This document shows positions 32,707 to 42,732 of a DNA stretch of 64,000 nucleotides, one piece after another. The notes beneath the pieces are model-generated. The model saw only the letters and a list, made by a program, of their open reading frames with translations. It was not told where the DNA came from and searched no databases. The translations under genes were made by a program, and so were the position numbers. The DNA lies in contig CAJJDN010000002.1 in NCBI GenBank assembly GCA_905182985.1, positions 1 to 64,000 on the forward strand. The letters are read 5' to 3'. This DNA comes from Paramecium sonneborni. Lineage: Eukaryota > Ciliophora > Oligohymenophorea > Peniculida > Parameciidae. Position 1 is the stretch's first letter; the number at the start of each line of letters is the position of its first letter.

Positions 32707-33801
32707 TCAGCTAAAGATTATATAAATAGAAATACTTTATTTAGATTATTATGGTAAAGGTTTAGTGATTTGAGTAGTATGTTTCTTTCCACTTTTATGA
32801 ATAGAATCTCCAGGTAATTTTTTGGCACTGTTTTCTTTACCTTCTTTTGGTTATTCTAATGTTTTTTATTTCATTAAAGCTGGTTATTTATTAACTTAAA
32901 ATGCTAATTCTGGTCCTCTTATCCATGGATGTTTTTCTAACTCATCTATTGATGCACGTTCTTATTCATTTACAACTAAACAACGTTTAATAAATTCTTT
33001 GCATTCTTAACTAACCTTGGTTGAAGATGGAAATGTTAATGGTACGCTTACCATTTTTTATCCTAATTCCTTTTCACTTGTTGCCTACCAAGGTACTTAA
33101 CCAAATAATATTTCAAAGGCTGATACTCCTATCGCCCAGATATCAGATTTATCTGAATATTTATTATTCTTAAGAGCTTATGGACTCATATAAAGAGGAC
33201 TACCAACATTTACATTTGGTAACAATGGAGGAGAATTAGGAGTTGTTGCAAATCCGAAATCTGCTAATTTTGGAGTACCACATTATGATAATAATACATT
33301 TGCAGGCTTAATATCTCTATGTATTATCCCATTCTATTTCAATAATTTATATGCTTTAACTAATCCAAAAATAACATTTTAGGCTTATTGTTCTGGAAAT
33401 TTACCAATCTTTGTTAATTTACTTCCCAAATCACCATTCTCACAAAATTCTGTTATTAAATAAGTGTTATTTTAAGTCTAAAACACCTATATGCTTAATT
33501 TAATATGGTACTTTGTATAATTTCATTATATATTAACTATCTAAAGTGCTTAGAGCTTCTATTTCACTTTGCAATAAGGCATGATGCAAAGGCGTCTTCA
33601 ATAAAGCTTTGTCGATTACCTAAATAGTCTTCATATTACCTTTATGGCTACTATATCACCTGTTACTTCATTTTATCCTTTATAAACCTTACTACTGAAT
33701 CCTTTTCCTATTTACTAATGAAGTCCATATGAAAAGTTCTCTATCATCTTTTTTACATTCTGTGATGATCCATTAGTATAAGATGGATGTTATGAATACA
33801 T
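32707..33801 (-). CDS. ULK/ATG1-like serine/threonine protein kinase
   Basis: 349 residues after removing introns of 20 nt (GTAATATGAAGACTATTTAG) and 25 nt (GTACCATATTAAATTAAGCATATAG). Kinase motifs are complete: IGKGFSSKVYKG (31-42), VAIK with catalytic Lys54, HRDIKPANV (146-154), DFGFA (166-170) and SDIWAIG (204-210). The activation loop reads VGSPLYMSPQAL, so the usual APE glutamate is glutamine (TAA codon), which also occurs in other kinases of this type and need not abolish activity. The kinase domain ends near residue 270 with an HPWIRGPELAF tail. The short N-terminal extension and layout fit the ULK/unc-51 class, which includes autophagy and ciliary kinases. The polar Lys/Gln-rich tail is unassigned. 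Confidence 0.82.
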
Positions 33802-34767
33802 CTATTTCTAAGCCAAATACATTAATAATTTAACGAACTATTTTTATTATTAAAATTATATTTCACGCCATATGTCACATAATAAGCCAAAATTCAAAAT
33901 ATTTAAAATAGAATTTATAAATTGTCTACAGCTTATCAATCAATGCTAATAGTTGATTTATTATTTTATATCTAAAACATCTAACATTTAAATTCTTTTT
34001 TTCATACTTTAAGAAAATCAACTAAATAATAATTTATTCTCTTGATAATAAGTGTAATGATAGGAATATCTTTTGAATCAGAATTTAATCTCGCTTATAT
34101 TCAAGTTTTATATATCCGCGGAATATCAGTCAAAATATACCAGAATTCATGTTAATTTACAAATAATATTCTTTATTTTTTACTTAGTATCATAGTAGAT
34201 AAAGTCATTATACAGGAGATAATTATTCTTAATTTCCATATTCTAAAACATGACACTTTTTTATCTAAACAATTTAATTACCATTAATTTTAATCAAATA
34301 TTTTTAGCAATAATTCCATAATATTAATCTAGAATAATTAGGTTGATTAAATATTTTATAGTCTTAAAAAATTAAACAAAAGATAACTTAATTTATGAAG
34401 ATTTTGAGATTTTTATACAGAAATTGAAAAACATACTGTCTCTGAAAATTTATGTTAATTTTTGGATAGTATCTTCAATTTAATAGGGGAAATTGAAAAT
34501 TATATCTAGAAATTGTTTTGTAAAGTCAAATTTTAACTTCACATAACAGCTTGTCATAAGTAGAAAGGCTATTTTAATATCGATTATAAATAAATCGAAA
34601 TTTTGATTTTACTGCTAATCTATTTTAGCTAGAACTTAAATCTATTTTCATTAAAATTAAGGTTTATTATTCTTTAAATATGATTAATAAAAAATTCTCA
34701 ACCTTTTAAATTTGAATTTTTTCTATATAGATTAAAATGAAAAAATAAAAATATATAATAATATTAA
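33802..34767. other. Intergenic, nothing recognised
   Basis: About 970 bp of AT-rich DNA between divergent genes. The only G+C-rich spot is the palindrome CCGCGG at about 34117. No gene, RNA or repeat is supported. Confidence 0.4.
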
Positions 34768-34799
34768 TGAATTATAGTTTTAGAACAAGAGATTTAGTT

Positions 34800-35153
34800 T
34801 TATTCCTTTTAATAATTCAACTTGCCTGTCATCTGATAATTCATTGGGATTAATATAATTGTGATGTGTATGGAAATGTTTAAATATGTGTTTGGATTGT
34901 TATTGTTCTATTGAGATAATTATTTCAACATTCATAATATAATAAATGGGCTTTGCTTATGACTTTGCTTATAGCTGGAGAAACAGTTTCAATAAATGTA
35001 ATAGCAGTCTAGTAGGAGAACTGTCTTTAAAAGCCAACATTTATATTTTATTGTGTTATTGGATATTTTTTAACTATTTCTTCTTTTTCAAAATTACTAA
35101 GCCTAAGTAAGAAACCTTAAATAGCGAAAGTAATTGATTCGACAACTCTATGA
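34800..35153 (+). CDS. Small four-helix membrane protein, 5' end unresolved
   Basis: The main frame encodes about 115 residues with four hydrophobic helices: LFLLIIQLACHLIIHW, ICVWIVIVLLRQLF, WALLMTLLIAGETVSI and FIFYCVIGYFLTISSF, ending with a basic tail (LSLSKKPQIAKVIDSTTL) at TGA 35151-35153. The ATG at 34768 is in another frame, so a small 5' intron or a different start must exist and I could not resolve it. The layout resembles small tetraspan proteins, but no conserved motif supports a family. It converges with the LITAF-domain gene. Confidence 0.5.
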
Positions 35154-35191
35154 TAATAATAAATTTATATTAATATTGTTCATTAAATATT

Positions 35192-35485
35192 TCAGCAAGG
35201 AGAGAATGGAGCTTCTCCTACTTTTTAATTGCACTCAGGGCAATATTGAACAACATCTTTGCAAGGTTTACAACAAAAAGGTATCAATCCTCCAATGAAT
35301 GTCAGTAAACACCAGATACCACAACAAATTAATGTCCAAGTTCCAATTTTATGATCAACCATTGATTCCTATACTTTTGTACACTTATTGCAGAAAAACT
35401 GAGAAGATTCTCTTTCATTATTTAAACTTGTTTTATAATTCTTCTGACCTTGATTAATCGTTAAAGGGACGGATTCTTCAGCCAT
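35192..35485 (-). CDS. LITAF-domain (SIMPLE-like) membrane-associated zinc protein
   Basis: 97 residues, no intron. The LITAF zinc-ribbon pattern is present: CNKC near residue 32, an inserted hydrophobic segment (WTLICCGIWCLLTFIGG) and the second half CCKPCKDVVQYCPECNQKVG. LITAF/SIMPLE proteins are monotopic endosomal and lysosomal membrane proteins that bind zinc through the two CXXC motifs and act in endosomal sorting. Family length (about 70-160 residues) fits. The N-terminal half is short and lacks the PPxY motifs of animal LITAF. Start is the first ATG. It ends close to the four-helix gene, in convergent orientation. Confidence 0.82.
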
Positions 35486-35802
35486 TTTAATTGATAATTT
35501 AGAATTTAATTATAATAATGAACATAAAAACGATATACTTGTTTTTTTGTCTCAAAATATGCAATTAAATACAAAAAGCTTAAGAATATTTTAGGGATAA
35601 AAATTAAATAAGAAAACCTTTAATGAAATTGAAAAAAAGTATTTTTATTTCTAAAATTCAAAAAATAATATGAAAAATCTGATTATTAGAATCGGCTAGT
35701 TTTATCAATATTATATAATAGCAATTAAAATCTATTTATGGAAAGTCATAATACTTTAAAATTCAATTTTAATTGAAGAATTTTAAATAAAGATAATATA
35801 AT
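35486..35802. other. Intergenic, nothing recognised
   Basis: About 315 bp upstream of the LITAF-domain gene; presumably its promoter and that of the uncertain gene to the right. No further feature. Confidence 0.4.
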
Positions 35803-36424
35803 AATGTTGCCTTGCTGGATCGGTTTTATTAGTTTTATTATTTGTATCAAAATTATTCGTTGTTTTAAGATTATTAAAAGCTATTTGTATAATTGAATAT
35901 ATTACCAAATTAGGATTTTATTATTAGTTCAATTTTACTTTTGGTAATTTTTTAAATATTGATTTATTTAAGAAAGAGTTACAACTAAGAAATGCTTACA
36001 TAATTTTGAACTTAGAAAAATTATCAGGAGATTTACATAGATGAGCTGTCAAGTTTGTTTTGTTTTAGATCTTTACTTTCTGTAGCTATTTTTTATTGGT
36101 TAAAGATATGATAAAGTTGGAAATCTTCAAATTTATTTTGATGATTTGGATTATTACAAACAATAATTTGTATTTCAATCATTCCAGAGTACTTTATTTT
36201 ATGCTCTGCCGATTAAATCATTCAAAAAAAATGAATACACGAATAAGTATAAAAACTGTTTAAATTATCAGACTATTGCTTTATATGTGGCGATATATTA
36301 TAGAACCTAACAAAATAACATTTAATTAGCTATTGATTTGTTTGATATAAATTGGTTTAGTATTATTATAGAAAGTAATTAAATTAGAATTTGGAGAGGA
36401 TTATTCTTAATTTATTAATTTTGA
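35803..36424 (+). CDS. Unresolved hydrophobic protein gene
   Basis: A first exon-like piece (MLPCWIGFISFIICIKIIRC) is followed by an intron-like GTATAATTGAATATATTACC...TTAG, then ILLLVQFYFW and a separate frame KKELQLRNAYIILNLEKLSG. A final open frame from ATG 36041 to TGA 36422-36424 (128 codons) reads MSCQVCFVLDLYFLQLF, LQIYFDDLDYYKQQFVF and LFDINWFSIIIESNQI. Tyr/Phe-rich and hydrophobic, possibly membrane-associated. I could not find a consistent splice model, and no family is recognised. Confidence 0.32.
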
Positions 36425-36932
36425 CTTTGCTTATAGTTGTGATATCTCCTTAAGCTTTAAATTAGTATTTACATAAATTTCTTGGTTTAGAATTTCTATC
36501 CTTTATATAAATGATTTTAAATTCTGATTCATATCGTAGAATAATTAAGGATATGCGTCCACCACAAATCTAATTACTTTATATAAATTAAAGATATAAG
36601 TTTTGATTTCGATAAAGAGGAGATTTTTTTATGTTGATAATCTCCTTATAGTAAATGGCTAACAATAGAAAATATCTATACAGCCTGCTATAATTAATTT
36701 GATTTACTTTATTTAAGACTTTGGTTATTTTTCAAATTAATAGGTAGCTATTTTTAATCAATTCATTTGATGATGTAATTATTTGGAATCAAATTATTGC
36801 ATGAATATTTAAAGTTAAATTTTTTTATAATAACTAATTGACATCAATTAGATACAAGAAGAAGATATGAAAGAGAAAATCAGCAATAAATAATATATGA
36901 AAGAATGGAAAATTAAATATAGGCATCTATTA
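36425..36932. other. Intergenic, nothing recognised
   Basis: About 500 bp of AT-rich DNA between two convergently ending genes, without a supported gene or repeat. Confidence 0.4.
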
Positions 36933-37471
36933 TCATGAATCTGGTATTTCATTAAATCTTGCCGCTGATCTGGATCCTAATTGCTTTCTTGCTAGTTCAC
37001 TATAATCATGTTGCTAAACTTCTAAAATAAATGTAACAGTCACTTGGTCTATGCAATTATTTATAAGCTTAATTTCTCTAATCATCTGGTGCCCAAAATT
37101 ATTTACTATATGTAGCTTACGCAGTCTATAATCTGTCCAGTAATTACTTAGATATAATCAAATAATACTTAGTTCTCTTATTATAATTTTTCAATTTATA
37201 TTCTTTTTGTCATTTATTATGATTTAGGTAATTATGGCATAGAAATAAGACTTTTATTCCCTTATTTCTAAATATTAACCATTTTATTTAAAAGTATATT
37301 ATTTTCATACACTATCTTATTTTCCTCAGCTAAATTTTTATTAAGTATGACTTGTACCGTGTGCATATTTATTATTCCATTTCGATAGTGAATGTGATGG
37401 TCTCCAAGGTGCAGATGTATCTACTCTGCTTTTTGTATTTGTTATTTTAGATAATAACTTTTCTTGATCAT
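36933..37471 (-). CDS. CFAP97/Hemingway-like coiled-coil protein
   Basis: 164 residues after removing two 22-nt introns (GTATTATTTGATTATATCTAAG and GTGACTGTTACATTTATTTTAG), giving exactly 495 coding nt. The central part, NKNLAEENKIVYENNILLNK followed by IEKLQQENQQLLDRLQTAQA and TYSKQFWAPDDQRNQ, resembles the CFAP97 (KIAA1430/Hemingway) domain, in which an N-terminal helix with EEN..I..EN..LL..M is followed by an ENQ.LL.RL coiled coil. Members are ciliary or flagellar proteins of poorly known function. The first 25 residues and the C-terminal HDYSELARKQLGSRSAARF are less conserved-looking. The family call is tentative. Confidence 0.5.
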
Positions 37472-37854
37472 TTACTATTTTCTTTCTCTAACAGATAGGA
37501 TTTATTGAAATAAGGTTCCACATTAATTTAATTAATTTGTAATATTTTTATTAAAATAATGTATTTGAAACATTTTAAAAGTATAAACAAGATAAATAAT
37601 AAATAAATTATTCTGTCAAATTAAAGTTCTTTATTAAAGTAGTATTCCATCACATAGAACTAATGTTTTCGTTGTTAATTATAATTTTAAATCTACATTA
37701 ATAAAGGATAATTAAATCTATATATCTATAAATCTAATTTAATAATGAATATGATATGCTAAGATTCATAAAATGAATAAAAATGAGAAGCAAACTAAAT
37801 TTTGATAATTTTTCAGAATTGCATTTATAATAATAAGTGTCTAAAAAAGTAAAA
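37472..37854. other. Short intergenic stretch
   Basis: About 380 bp between the CFAP97-like gene's start and the stop of the next gene on the same strand. AT-rich, no supported feature beyond a probable promoter near the left side. Confidence 0.4.
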
Positions 37855-38218
37855 TCAATTAACGAATTTTTTCTTTTTGAACATGGTTGATAAACTTTAA
37901 TGGTTGATACTCTAAGAAATATCTTGCAATGAGTTTCTATATGCAGGTTTAATATCTAGTTTAGATGGTCTCAAATTTTTGTATGATTTTTAACTGCATT
38001 AGGATGTAGCATCAGAATGATTATCAAATATTGTAAGCAAGGTTTCTTCAAAGGGTTCGACAAGGTTCATTATTTGGTTATTCTTTGTTATAAGGAGATC
38101 TTAAAATGTTCATTTATATTTTACCTTTAAGTTCTCCCCTTTAGTTTTCATTAATTTATTCTGACTTATATAGACGATAAATAGCAAACAAAATTTTCGA
38201 TTCATATTCGTTAGACAT
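37855..38218 (-). CDS. Small hypothetical protein
   Basis: 112 residues after removing a 25-nt intron (GTAAAATATAAATGAACATT...TAAG) after codon 31; coding length 339. The N-terminal third is helical (MSNEYESKILFAIYRLYKSE), then LLITKNNQIMNLVEPFEETL and a Ser/Lys-rich tail (STMFKKKKFVN). No recognised domain. The gene is divergent from histone H2B, with about 300 bp between the starts. Confidence 0.5.
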
Positions 38219-38521
38219 ATAAATTATTATTCATTTTATATTAAATGAGTAGAGATAGAGGGGGTGTATAATTATAAAAAAATTATATTAATTAAGTTCT
38301 TTATTTATTAAAAAAGCTGAATGGAGAGAGGAAAGTGCTAAAATTGATAAAAAATGAAGTGTATTCCATTGTGCTGCACTATTTTGGAAGCATTTTAGTC
38401 ATTTTTTATGAACAACAACCAATGAAAATTAAGATATACAATTATCCTTAATCAGCCAATCAGATTTAAGAATTTTCTTTAAAAATAGCGCTTGGGTTTT
38501 CACTTTAAAATATTAATTAAA
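38219..38521. promoter_or_regulatory. Shared upstream region of H2B and a small gene
   Basis: Divergent 303-bp intergenic region directly upstream of histone H2B. It contains AACCAATGAAAA-type and CAGCCAATCAGA (about 38451-38462) sequences, resembling CCAAT boxes often found in eukaryotic histone promoters. That these are functional is inference from position and sequence only. Confidence 0.45.
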
Positions 38522-38896
38522 ATGGCTCCATCAAAATCACCAAAAGCAGAAGCAAAAAAAACTGTAAAGACTGTTAAAACAAAAAAAACAACAGATGATA
38601 AGAAGAAGGCAAGAAGAAGATAAGAAACTTTTGCATTATATATCTACAAAGTTTTAAGATAAGTTCACCCAGAGATTGGTGTTTCTAGAAAGGCTATGAA
38701 TATCATGAATTCATTCATTAATGATATTTTTGATAGAATTGCACTTGAAGCTAGCAAATTAGTCAGATTTAATAAGAGAAGAACCCTTAGTTCAAGAGAA
38801 ATCTAAACTGCTGTTAAATTATTACTTCCAGGAGAATTGGCCAGACATGCCATTTCAGAAGGAACTAAAGCAGTCACCAAATATACAAGTGGATGA
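38522..38896 (+). CDS. H2B: Histone H2B
   Basis: 124 residues, no intron. After a Lys-rich N-terminal tail ([19 protein letters not shown]), the histone fold is unmistakable: [60 protein letters not shown] and [20 protein letters not shown], ending [10 protein letters not shown]. The C-terminal Lys-Tyr-Thr-Ser, with the ubiquitinated lysine ([10 protein letters not shown]), is the canonical H2B end. It packages DNA with H2A in the nucleosome. Length equals that of typical H2B (about 122-126). The gene is convergent with a coiled-coil gene whose stop lies only about 20 bp beyond, and has many TAA/TAG-free codons typical of well-expressed genes. Confidence 0.97.
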
Positions 38897-38916
38897 TTTT
38901 TTAATTTTAATTAAGT

Positions 38917-39595
38917 TCAAATATATTGTAAAAGTGACTCTTCCTATTCTTATAATTCTCTTAATAATTGTATTTTTTAATCCAAAAGTATTTTATTACT
39001 TTGTTCATTTTCCATTTCTTTTATTTCTTTTTCTAATCTAGAAATTCTTCTAATCAATTATTCATATCCTTAATTTTCATTATTAAAATATTATTCAACA
39101 GCATTATCTAATTTTGATACAAAACTTGTTTTCTTTTCACTTTAAGTAAATCTAGCATCTTCCTTTCTTGGCTCTTTTAATTTATGAATTACTTATTTTA
39201 ATTTTTCAATTTATTCCTATTATTCACTCAATTATTATTTATCAATTAATTATTAATCCATTACTCTACTTTAATCAATTAAAGATTAATGTAATTCTTA
39301 AGATAAACTCTCTATTTATGCATCTTTTTATAAAATTTCTTCATCTTTCTTAAATAACTCTTCTTCTAATTAAGCAATTGTTGTCTTCAGTTTATTCTCT
39401 AAAGTTTCAAATATACATTCTTTATTTGACAATTCTTCCACTAATTTCTATAATTCATATTGAAAACTTTTTAATTAGTTAACCAAGATTTTATTATCTT
39501 CTTCCAAAAATGAGGCCTTTTTTTGTAGTGCTTACATTGCATTAGCAAATCTAATTTTATCATTAAAGTTTTACTTACGCTCTTGATTCTGACAT
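38917..39595 (-). CDS. Long coiled-coil protein
   Basis: 216 residues after removing a 28-nt intron (GTAAGTAAAACTTTAATGAT...TTAG) close to the start, giving 651 coding nt. Nearly the entire sequence is coiled coil, Glu/Lys/Gln-rich: LEEDNKILVNQLKSFQYE, IAQLEEELFKKDEEILQKDA, EQQEQIEKLKQVIHKL and ISRLEKEIKEMENEQ. A structural role (basal body, cilium or cytoskeletal linker) is possible but no specific family is supported. It faces H2B tail to tail with about 20 bp between their stops, so 3' ends must overlap or be very short. Confidence 0.65.
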
Positions 39596-40349
39596 AATTG
39601 TTAAGTATTTTTATTTATAAAATTTATTTAATTTATAATATTCTAAAATTCTTTTAAGTATAAAAATAATTTATTGAGACCAATGTTCATCCAATCTTTT
39701 ACATTTTACAGAGAAACACATAATTTTGTTAAATTTTTATAACTGAATCCATAATTTGCTGATTTTACCCAATCAAAGATAAAAAAATCAAGATCAAAAA
39801 TAAAATTTATAAATTTATATCATAATTTTGTTTTAATAATTTAAAAATTTTAAGAGCATTGAATTATTTTGCTCATACGTATATTATTAAAATTTAATCC
39901 AATTTAGATACAACCAGAGTAGAACATATGATTACGGAAACATTTTAATCTAGATGTTGTTAGGTTTAATGAATGAATGGGAATTATTCTAGGCCAATAC
40001 TACATACTCCTAAAAATAATTTATTTATAAATTTTTGAATTTCAATTTTCATTTTAAATAAGATTTACTTAAATAAAATAAATATGTTTAGTTTTTTTCT
40101 GATCTAATGTCTTAAATTGTTTTTTTATTCCAAATTACTTTTTCCAAAATTTGAATATTTTATACTTAATTTAAAATATTTTATAATGAGTAAATTTTAA
40201 ATATTATATTTTTCAATTATTATACGCACATATATAATAAAAATATTTTTAAAACTTATTTTATTTCGAATGAGAAATAATAAATTTTATCAAGATTTTT
40301 CGAATTAATATTTAGAAAATCTAACTTAAAATTTTATTGTTAATTCTAA
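39596..40349. other. Intergenic, nothing recognised
   Basis: About 750 bp, AT-rich. Open frames are short and not coding-like. The right end is the 3' side of the GTPase gene; the left end carries the coiled-coil gene's promoter. Confidence 0.4.
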
Positions 40350-42488
40350 TCATTTCATATATTCTATAGCTTAATCTTAAGTTATATGCTCTAATGTGGC
40401 CCATTTTATATCAGCTAATATCCAACTAATATTTCTGTCTGTTATTTCTTTAAAGTAATTCATATTTCTTTTTTTCTCAATATCTACCAATGCTTAAAAA
40501 TCAACTTCTAGATTGTAAACAGGAGTGTATTACAAGTTTAACATGTTAATATAACATAAGACCATTTTCCAAAATATATTTTGCCAATTTCTTAAATGGT
40601 TAATGTATAACTCAGCAATTTCAGTTTGCCATATATTGTAAAAATTTCCTCTCTTTTTATTTTCAGCCTTATGTATTTAAATTGATTTTTCTTAAAAATT
40701 ATATCTAAATCTTTCTAAAAAATGATCCATCTATTAACATGAACAAATGCATTAATTTTGGTTATTCAAAAACTTAAAAAAAGTTGAAATTGAATCAGAT
40801 ACCTTTAAAGGAAAAAAGCAAGTGGTCTGACATTTATTACAATTGATGGCATAATCTTACTAATTTTCTTTACAATTTTCTAACACTTTTATGTCAAACT
40901 AATAGTTTTATTTAACATTATTCTAATGGGATTTAAAACTAAATTTTATTTTTTCAAGATAAGGAATTAAAATTATTAACACATTTTTATGATATTGGAA
41001 AGTGCCTTCTAATTTATTATTGATTTGGAATTAATTTTATTTAAAAACTAGGCAATTTACATTTTTTGAAACCAGTAACTTATTTTGATATAATTACTTT
41101 AAGCTATTCATATTTTTATTCCATTGCATCTAATTTAATTAAAGATTAATATCTTCTCCAGAATTTTCAGTCAATAATGATTAATTATTTAGCTTAATCC
41201 ACCAATTTTCTCCCATTTTAGAGATTAACTAAGCAACTGGGCTTTCCTTTTAATAATAATCTCCCTTAAAGGTTAGAGATTGTAAAGCTTAAGGTTGTCC
41301 TTAATCACAAAATGTAAATGTAAAAATGCAATTATTAACAAAATTAATTCCAAACATTTGCTAAACATAATTTAATACAGAATGTTCTTGTACTGACAAA
41401 CGAGGTATTGATGCTGGAGTAACAAAACAAATTAAAGTAATATATAATTAAGACATTAAAAAGTTTAAAATCTATTTACTTAATGTTTCATCATTTACAG
41501 ATCCAAAGCCTGGCGTATCAATAATTAATAATTCTGGTTTATCGTTAAAAGGTGGAATATAGTAAGTTTTAATTTCTTTCGTTTTATCACTATTCGAACA
41601 ATCATTAAATATTAATCGAAAATTATCCTCAAACTATATTTTAAAATGATAATTAAGAATTAAATTTATTAAACTAGTTTTTCCTGCTCCAGTTTATCCA
41701 AATAATAAGATAGTTTTAATCTCATTAGGTTGTTTAGCAAAATATTCTGAATAATTTGGGAATTATTTAATAGATATATTACCTATTTTTTTAATTATTC
41801 TACTTTATTGAATAAAATCAACCTAAGTTTAAATTTTTTAAATCGTAACATTACAGTCTTCAATATTATTAGCATTTTCTTACAAATTAAGACTGTTTGA
41901 ACTTTTATAAATTGAATTAATAGGCAAATTCAAGTTCTAATTAGCTAATTTGTAATTTTTAATCGGATTCTCTTTTTAATTATTACTCTTTTGAGTATTG
42001 CAATATTCTTCTCGTAATTCTAAAAATTTATATTTTTACAATTAGAAATTATCCTGGACATACTTGGCATCTATTTTATAAAACTCTTCTAAAGTAAATA
42101 TTTTATTAGATTTTAAAAAATTTATTGAACTATCAATATTAAGATTATTAGCCATAAAGTTTTCATATATAAAAGATTAAAAATCAGGGTTAAGGTGAGT
42201 TTGACTATTAAATTCTTTAAGATCGCAAATCTCAAGATCGCAAACTTCCATTTTTTATAAAATTTATAAAGATTCAACTCCAAAAGTAAGGAGTTTTCTT
42301 AAGATTTTTTTTGCCGTCGCTTCATCTTTTTTAATTGATCTAATTTCATAGTATAAATATAAAATATTATTTGAAATGATTTTGTCATATTCTGTTCTAA
42401 TTAATTCCTTTAATAAATTTAAATTGCCAATCTATTGATTTTCTCCTTAAAGATATAATGCTAATTCTATTTTATCTTTTATAAACAT
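40350..42488 (-). CDS. SAM-like domain GTPase with C-terminal cysteine-rich region (paralogue A)
   Basis: 712 residues, intronless. Two SAM-like helical segments (about residues 55-95: ATAKKILRKLLTFGVESLQI; about 110-150) precede a P-loop GTPase: Walker A GQTGAGKTS (264-272), G3 DTPGFGS (324-330), followed by FTFTFCDQG as the likely G4 region. The G domain is of the AIG1/septin-like TRAFAC type (DTPGFG). The C-terminal half is helical with a Cys-cluster (CNKCQTTCFFP; CICSCQQMD), probably a partly degenerate zinc site. Such SAM-plus-GTPase proteins are seen in several protists and animals, with roles proposed in membrane remodelling or immunity-like responses, but function is unknown here. Its partner on the other strand is a clear paralogue. 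Confidence 0.7.
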
Positions 42489-42732
42489 TCAATTCTCATT
42501 TTCAAATTACAAAGAATACATATATATAATACTTTAATTCTATTAAAAATTCTGATAGAAAAACAATCCATTTTATAAATTCTAAAATTCCACAAAAAAT
42601 ATAAATATGTCATAAAATGATAGCTCAAAAATAATCAAAGAAATAGAGTAGTCCAACATAACTACTATTGATAATGCTTTGATTTATTTATATAAAATTT
42701 AATCTAACCTAATAAATAAAGAGGAGAAGGAT
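42489..42732. promoter_or_regulatory. Bidirectional promoter between two paralogous GTPase genes
   Basis: A 244-bp AT-rich interval between the two divergent start codons of related genes. A shared control region, and therefore co-expression, is inferred from the arrangement; no motif is identified. Confidence 0.45.

Noticed and set aside
33802..34767. tRNA or snRNA genes in the long intergenic gaps
   Set aside because: No cloverleaf B-box (GGTTCGAATCC-like) or snRNA core motif was found by eye in any intergenic interval; a covariance-model search would be decisive.
42489..42732. Possible origin or attachment site between the divergent GTPase genes
   Set aside because: Only AT-rich DNA typical of promoters here; no inverted repeats or motif support.
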